The notes under the pieces were generated by a model that worked only from the letters and a program-made list of their open reading frames with translations, was not told the origin of the DNA and made no database searches. The position numbers and the translations under genes are program-made. A DNA stretch of 9,304 nt from Gammaproteobacteria bacterium (lineage in GTDB: Bacteria; Pseudomonadota; Gammaproteobacteria; UBA6429; Thiohalophilaceae), in contig JAUVGM010000062.1 in the NCBI GenBank assembly GCA_030593785.1, positions 1 to 9,304 on the forward strand, written 5' to 3'. Of this stretch, positions 5,129-9,304 are shown in pieces; positions within the stretch are counted from its first letter, which is position 1, and every line of letters starts with the position of its first letter.

Positions 5129-6376
5129 ATGTTTAAACCACTAGAACTCTTTGTCGGGCTTCGTTACACACGAGCAAAGCGCCGCAACCACTTCATTTCT
5201 TTCATTTCTCTGTCTTCGATGATGGGAATTGCGCTTGGTGTTATGGCCCTAATTACCGTTTTGTCGGTCATGAATGGCTTTGAAAAGGAAGTTCGTGAAC
5301 GAATTCTCGACATGGTTTCCCATCTCACCGTGACAGATTTTGATGGTCGCTTAAAAAACTGGCCTGACGTTCTTAAAACAACGAAAATGCATAAAAATGT
5401 GATTGCCGCCGCCCCCTATATTGAAGCGCAAGGCATGATGATTAATGGTACAAATGTTAATGGAACACTTATTCGTGGTGTTTTGCCCGAAAAAGAACCT
5501 GAAGTCTCGAATGTTTCTTTAAAAATGAAAGCTGGTCGCTTTACAGATCTCAAAGCGGGAAAGTTTGGCGTTATTTTAGGACAGGACTTAGCCAGAATTT
5601 TGGGTGTACATGTTGGCGATAAAGTTACCATGGTAACTCCCAGTGCAAACGTGACGCCTGCCGGGGTTGCGCCACGCTTAAAACGTTTTACTGTTGTTGG
5701 CGTATTTTATTTAGGTATGTATGAATACGACAGCACTATGGCCTTAATACATTTAAAAGATGCACAACGTTTATTCCGAATGAAAGGGCAGGTGACAGGT
5801 GTACGGGCTAAACTCAGTGATTTGTTTGCTGCACCTTTAACAAAAGAAGAGCTACAAGATAAAGCCTTAAGTGAATATTGGGTTAGAGACTGGAGCAGCT
5901 ATCATGCTAACTGGTTCCGCGCGGTTAAAATTGAAAAACGTATGATCTTTTTACTGTTATTACTTATTGTCGCGGTTGCAGCGTTCAATATTGTTTCGAC
6001 TTTGGTCATGGTTGTTACCGATAAGCAAAGTGATATCGCAATCTTAAGAACATTAGGAGCTTCACCTCGCAGCATAATGGGTATCTTTATGGTGCAAGGG
6101 GCAATTATTGGTCTCATTGGAACGTTAGTAGGCACAGTGGCTGGTGTTAGCCTGGCTTTAAACCTTGATACTGTGGTGCCGTTTTTAGAAGGAATATTTG
6201 GCATCCGAATTCTTGATCCTGCTGTTTATTATATTAGCGTCTTACCTTCAGATTTACATTGGGATGATGTTTGGACTATTTGCTCAATTTCATTAGTTCT
6301 GGGTTTGGTAGCAACACTTTATCCTGCATGGCGAGCGAGCCAGACTCAACCAGCGGAGGCATTGCGTTATGAGTAA
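5129..6376 (+). CDS. lolC: Lipoprotein-releasing ABC transporter permease LolC (LolC/LolF type)
   Basis: LolC is the inner-membrane permease that, with LolD ATPase, extracts mature lipoproteins from the inner membrane and passes them to LolA. From ATG 5129 the protein is 415 residues; a TTG at 5105 in the same frame would add eight. I prefer the ATG because MFKPLELFVGLRYTRAKRRNHF-like starts are standard for the family, though neither start has a strong ribosome site. The layout is a first membrane segment at about 24-48, a large periplasmic domain, then segments at about 272-298, 317-343 and 381-401. VTPSANVTPAGVAPRLKRF (about 169-187) aligns with the LolA-binding Hook of E. coli LolC. The C-terminus, YPAWRASQTQPAEALRYE, is also LolC-like. 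The gene overlaps lolD by 8 bp. No lolE follows, so a single-permease (LolF-like) transporter is possible. Confidence 0.93.
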   Translation: MFKPLELFVGLRYTRAKRRNHFISFISLSSMMGIALGVMALITVLSVMNGFEKEVRERILDMVSHLTVTDFDGRLKNWPDVLKTTKMHKNVIAAAPYIEAQGMMINGTNVNGTLIRGVLPEKEPEVSNVSLKMKAGRFTDLKAGKFGVILGQDLARILGVHVGDKVTMVTPSANVTPAGVAPRLKRFTVVGVFYLGMYEYDSTMALIHLKDAQRLFRMKGQVTGVRAKLSDLFAAPLTKEELQDKALSEYWVRDWSSYHANWFRAVKIEKRMIFLLLLLIVAVAAFNIVSTLVMVVTDKQSDIAILRTLGASPRSIMGIFMVQGAIIGLIGTLVGTVAGVSLALNLDTVVPFLEGIFGIRILDPAVYYISVLPSDLHWDDVWTICSISLVLGLVATLYPAWRASQTQPAEALRYE

Positions 6377-7055
6377 TTCCTCTGACATCGTTTTAATGTG
6401 CGAAGGCCTTAATAAAACGTTTACTGAAGGCCCAGCCGAAGTTGAAGTTTTAAAAGATATTTCTCTTAGTATTAATAAAGGTGAACAGGTTGCCATTATA
6501 GGTTCGTCCGGTTCAGGGAAAAGTACTTTACTGCAATTATTGGGTGGTCTGGATTTACCTACAAGGGGACGCGTTGAAGTTGCCGGTAAAGACATGGCCT
6601 CATTTGATGAAACGCAACGCGGAATATTAAGAAATCATAACCTCGGTTTTGTTTACCAGTTTCACCATTTACTGCCTGAATTTAGTGCGCTGGAAAATGT
6701 GGCGATGCCATTACTTATTCGTGGCTTGAGCCCAAAAGAAGCAACAGAAAAAGCAAACAGTATGCTTGAGCGTGTTGGCTTAGGACATCGGGTCAAACAT
6801 AAACCAAGTGAACTCTCTGGTGGTGAACGTCAACGAGCAGCATTAGCGCGTGCGTTAGTCACTAATCCTACCTGTGTCTTAGCGGATGAACCGACGGGAA
6901 ATCTTGATGGTAAAACAGCAGATCAGGTTTATGAGCTTATGTTAGAAGTAAATAGAGAATTGAATACCAGTTTTGTTGTGGTTACACATGATTTGAATTT
7001 TGCCAACAAGATGGATCGCATTTTACATTTAACAGATGGTCAAATTAGTAGTTAA
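6369..7055 (+). CDS. lolD: Lipoprotein-releasing system ATP-binding protein LolD
   Basis: LolD is the cytoplasmic ATPase of the lipoprotein-release transporter. At 228 residues it has the usual length. All ABC motifs are intact: Walker A GSSGSGKST (45-53), Q-loop Q97 in VYQFHHLLPEFSALENV (the last part is typical of the LolD/MacB subgroup), signature LSGGE (149-153), Walker B CVLADEPTGNLD (169-180, catalytic E174) and H-loop H207 in VVVTHD. GGAGG at 6355-6359, inside the end of lolC, is a strong ribosome site 9 nt before ATG 6369. The 8-bp overlap with lolC indicates co-transcription and linked translation. The next gene is sucC, 133 bp away, rather than lolE. Confidence 0.95.
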   Translation: MSNSSDIVLMCEGLNKTFTEGPAEVEVLKDISLSINKGEQVAIIGSSGSGKSTLLQLLGGLDLPTRGRVEVAGKDMASFDETQRGILRNHNLGFVYQFHHLLPEFSALENVAMPLLIRGLSPKEATEKANSMLERVGLGHRVKHKPSELSGGERQRAALARALVTNPTCVLADEPTGNLDGKTADQVYELMLEVNRELNTSFVVVTHDLNFANKMDRILHLTDGQISS

Positions 7056-7066
7056 GAAAACATATT

Positions 7067-7162
7067 TGTTATTGTAAAGGAACGCTAGTGACTGCGGGAA
7101 TCTCATGACGTTTGACTCTTTTCAAAAGATTGCCACGTTCACTTTGTTCTCTCGCAATGACA
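7067..7162. repeat. Dispersed inverted-repeat element, copy 2 (MITE-like, inverted relative to copy 1)
   Basis: Read on the minus strand this begins TGTCATTGCGAGAGAAC, continues with GGCAATCT and ATGAGATTCCCGCAGTCAC, and ends near 7067 with a decayed GTTATTGTAAAGG. The same blocks occur in the same order on the plus strand at 4866-4999. Its two ends match each other at about 12 of 17 positions as terminal inverted repeats. It fills most of the lolD-sucC gap and ends 27 bp before the sucC start, so it must form part of the sucC upstream region or leader. Confidence 0.7.
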
Positions 7163-7188
7163 TGATAATTTAAAATCCGGAAAGAATT

Positions 7189-8355
7189 ATGAATTTACAT
7201 GAATACCAGTCCAAAACACTTTTCTCTGAATATGGTATTGCCGTTCCTGAATTTCGAGTAGTTAACCAAAGCTCACAAGTTAAAGCTAAGCTTGAAGAGT
7301 TAGGTGGTGAGCGTTGGGTAGTTAAGGCTCAAGTTCATGCTGGTGGTCGCGGTAAAGCAGGCGGCGTTAAAATTACAGATGAAAAAGAAGAAGTAGAAGC
7401 TTTTGTATCTTCAATGCTGGGACATAACCTTGTTACGTTTCAGACTGATGCAAAGGGCCAACCTGTTCATAAAATATTAATCGAACAACCCTGTGACATT
7501 GAACGTGAACTTTATCTTGGAGCGGTAATTGATCGCTCTCTACGACAAATTGTGTTCATGGCCTCAACGGAAGGTGGCATGGAGATTGAAAAGGTCGCGG
7601 AAGAAACTCCAGAGAAAATTCTTAAAGCGGCAGTTAATCCTATAGTTGGGATACAAGGATATCAATGTCGTGATCTTGGTTTTGCCTTAGGTTTAAAAGG
7701 TGATCAAATAAAACAGTTTAGTAAGTTACTAATGGCTTTAACTAAAATGTTTATTGAAAAAGATTTGTCTTTATTAGAAATTAATCCTTTAGTTGTCACT
7801 AAGCAAGGCGATTTACTTTGTCTTGATGCTAAGATAAATATTGATGACAGTGCTTTATATCGTCATGCTGGTCTTGAAGAATTGCGTGACGTTACACAAG
7901 AAGATGAAAGAGAAGTCCGCGCTAAAGAATGGGACCTTAATTATATTTCTTTAGACGGTGAAATAGGCTGCATGGTAAACGGTGCAGGTTTAGCCATGGC
8001 GACTATGGATTTAATAAAGCTACAAGGCAGTGAGCCAGCAAACTTTTTAGATGTAGGTGGAACGGCAACAAAAGAAAGAGTCTCTGAAGCGTTTAAAATT
8101 ATATTATCGGATGAAAAGGTCAAAGGTATTTTAGTGAATATTTTTGGTGGCATTGTTCGCTGCGATATTATTGCAGAAGGTATTGCTGCTGCGGTTGAAG
8201 AGGTGGGCGTTGAAGTTCCTGTTGTTGTTCGTTTAGAAGGTAATAATGCTAAGAAGGGTTTAGAGATTCTTGATGCAAGTCCATTAAAAATTGAAACAGC
8301 ACATAACTTAAATGATGCGGCCGAAAAAATTGTTAAACAGGTGAAGTCATTATGA
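7189..8355 (+). CDS. sucC: Succinate-CoA ligase (ADP-forming) subunit beta
   Basis: SucC is the nucleotide- and succinate-binding subunit of succinyl-CoA synthetase, the TCA-cycle enzyme that couples succinyl-CoA cleavage to ATP formation in the cytoplasm. At 388 residues it has the same length as E. coli SucC. The ATP-grasp domain opens with MNLHEYQSKTLFSEYGI and contains VVKAQVHAGGRGKAGG (44-59). N199 (LLEINPL) and D213 (CLDAKI) fall at the same numbers as the Mg-binding residues of E. coli SucC. The C-terminal flavodoxin-like part has FLDVGGTATKE, VNIFGGIVRCD and VVVRLEGNN. GGAAAG at 7179-7184 supports ATG 7189. It overlaps sucD by 4 bp. There is no sucAB upstream, so the pair is separated from the 2-oxoglutarate dehydrogenase genes, unlike in E. 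coli. Confidence 0.97.
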   Translation: MNLHEYQSKTLFSEYGIAVPEFRVVNQSSQVKAKLEELGGERWVVKAQVHAGGRGKAGGVKITDEKEEVEAFVSSMLGHNLVTFQTDAKGQPVHKILIEQPCDIERELYLGAVIDRSLRQIVFMASTEGGMEIEKVAEETPEKILKAAVNPIVGIQGYQCRDLGFALGLKGDQIKQFSKLLMALTKMFIEKDLSLLEINPLVVTKQGDLLCLDAKINIDDSALYRHAGLEELRDVTQEDEREVRAKEWDLNYISLDGEIGCMVNGAGLAMATMDLIKLQGSEPANFLDVGGTATKERVSEAFKIILSDEKVKGILVNIFGGIVRCDIIAEGIAAAVEEVGVEVPVVVRLEGNNAKKGLEILDASPLKIETAHNLNDAAEKIVKQVKSL

Positions 8356-9227
8356 GTGTCTGGATCAATAAAGAAACAAAAGTTATTTGTCAGGGTTTTA
8401 CGGGTAAGCAAGGGCAGTATCACTCTGAAAAAGCATTAGAGTACGGTACAAAAATGGTTGGCGGTGTTACACCCGGTAAAGGTGGGCAAACCTCATTAGG
8501 CCTACCAGTATTTAATACGGTTAAAGAAGCGGTTAATGAAACTCAAGCGGATGCTACGGTTATTTATGTGCCTGCTGCTTTTTGTAAGGACGCGATTTTA
8601 GAAGCAGTAGATGCAGGCATTGAACTTATTGTTTGTATAACAGAAGGTATACCAACAAAAGACATGTTGGATGTTTGGCATGTTGTTAATCAATCTGAAT
8701 CTCGTCTTATTGGACCAAATTGCCCGGGTATTATCACACCAGGTGAATCTAAGATCGGAATCATGCCGGGTGAAATTCACCTGCCGGGTAAAGTTGGTAT
8801 TGTTTCTCGTTCTGGTACATTAACTTATGAAGCGGTTAAACAAACAACCGATATCGGTTTAGGTCAAAGCACCTGTATTGGTATAGGCGGCGATCCAATT
8901 CCCGGTACTACGTTTATTGATTGCCTTGAAGCATTTGAAAATGATCCTCAAACTGAATCAGTCATCATGGTAGGTGAAATTGGTGGTTCAGCAGAAGAAG
9001 AGGCTGCAGAATTTATTAAATCAAATATGAGTAAACCGGTCGCTGCTTATATCGCAGGTGTCACTGCACCAAAAGGTAAACGCATGGGACATGCCGGTGC
9101 AATTATTGCGGGCGGTAAAGGTACAGCAGAAGAAAAATATGCAGCGCTTGAAAGTGCGGGTGTATATACAGCGAGATCACCTGCTGAACTTGGCTCAACA
9201 TTACTGAAGGCGATAGAGAATAGTTAA
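8352..9227 (+). CDS. sucD: Succinate-CoA ligase (ADP-forming) subunit alpha
   Basis: SucD binds CoA and carries the phosphohistidine of succinyl-CoA synthetase, with SucC as partner. At 291 residues it is two longer than in E. coli. The CoA-binding Rossmann part shows ICQGFTGKQGQYHSEKALEYG (12-32) and GGVTPGKGG. The ligase part shows GPNCPGIITPGE, GIVSRSGTLTYEAV and GIGGDPIPGT. E209 in GEIGGSAEE and H247 in RMGHAGAIIAGGKGTAEEK correspond to E. coli E208 and the phosphorylated H246, both shifted by one residue, so the active site is complete. AGGTGA at 8339-8344, inside the end of sucC, serves ATG 8352; the ATGA overlap indicates translational coupling and 1:1 output. No terminator is recognisable in the 77 bp left after the stop. 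Confidence 0.97.
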   Translation: MSVWINKETKVICQGFTGKQGQYHSEKALEYGTKMVGGVTPGKGGQTSLGLPVFNTVKEAVNETQADATVIYVPAAFCKDAILEAVDAGIELIVCITEGIPTKDMLDVWHVVNQSESRLIGPNCPGIITPGESKIGIMPGEIHLPGKVGIVSRSGTLTYEAVKQTTDIGLGQSTCIGIGGDPIPGTTFIDCLEAFENDPQTESVIMVGEIGGSAEEEAAEFIKSNMSKPVAAYIAGVTAPKGKRMGHAGAIIAGGKGTAEEKYAALESAGVYTARSPAELGSTLLKAIENS

Positions 9228-9304
9228 TAGTTTAAGGTGCTGGAGTCACTTTATTTCATAACTTATATTTTGTTACATATTAAACCTAAAGCATAACACC
9301 AATC

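Noticed and set aside
7941..8423. Long minus-strand frame of 160 codons opposite sucC and the start of sucD
   Set aside because: It is a shadow of highly conserved sucCD sequence; the sense products are certain and the antisense product resembles nothing.
9228..9304. Search for a terminator after sucD
   Set aside because: No hairpin followed by a T-run is visible before the window ends.

Overview
This 9.3 kb window looks like a chromosomal segment of a fairly AT-rich gammaproteobacterium. The evidence is the protein families and their arrangement: an Mfd with the typical gammaproteobacterial N-terminus, a LolC/LolD lipoprotein-release transporter close to mfd (E. coli also has mfd near lolCDE), a TIGR04219-type outer-membrane barrel, and an E. 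coli-sized SucC/SucD pair. A secreted DsrE-like protein fits a marine or sulfur-associated lineage, but that is only a hint and I cannot name a genus.

Layout. 1-1503 (-) is the first 501 codons of mfd, cut by the window edge. 1504-1825 has no gene and carries palindromic, REP/REPIN-like repeats. 1826-3901 (-) holds three genes: a secreted DsrE-like protein, a strong hairpin terminator, an outer-membrane beta-barrel, and a membrane-anchored retropepsin-like aspartic protease with an 8-bp tandem repeat inside its reading frame. 3994-4395 (+) is a small lipoprotein transcribed divergently from the protease. 4456-4746 (-) is a small secreted protein of a conserved but uncharacterised type. 4747-5128 is intergenic and holds two promoter/dyad candidates and a mosaic dispersed repeat. 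5129-7055 (+) is lolC-lolD, overlapping by 8 bp. 7056-7188 holds a second, inverted copy of the dispersed repeat. 7189-9227 (+) is sucC-sucD, overlapping by 4 bp. 9228-9304 holds nothing I can support.

How the genes fit together. Most of the middle of the window concerns the cell envelope: lipoprotein release (LolCD), an OM barrel, a lipoprotein, two small secreted proteins and a membrane-tethered protease. mfd (transcription-coupled repair) and sucCD (TCA cycle) are housekeeping genes. No lolE follows lolD, so the transporter may use a single type of permease, or lolE may lie elsewhere.

I see no clear new multi-gene system. The observation most worth checking is the octanucleotide repeat in the aspartic protease. 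Loss or gain of one unit would put the downstream frame into a stop before the catalytic motif in either alternative frame, which is the arrangement expected of a phase-variable gene. Second is a REPIN-like element whose two arms differ only at a pair of bases that form a stem pair, and third is the diverged inverted repeat pair flanking lolCD.
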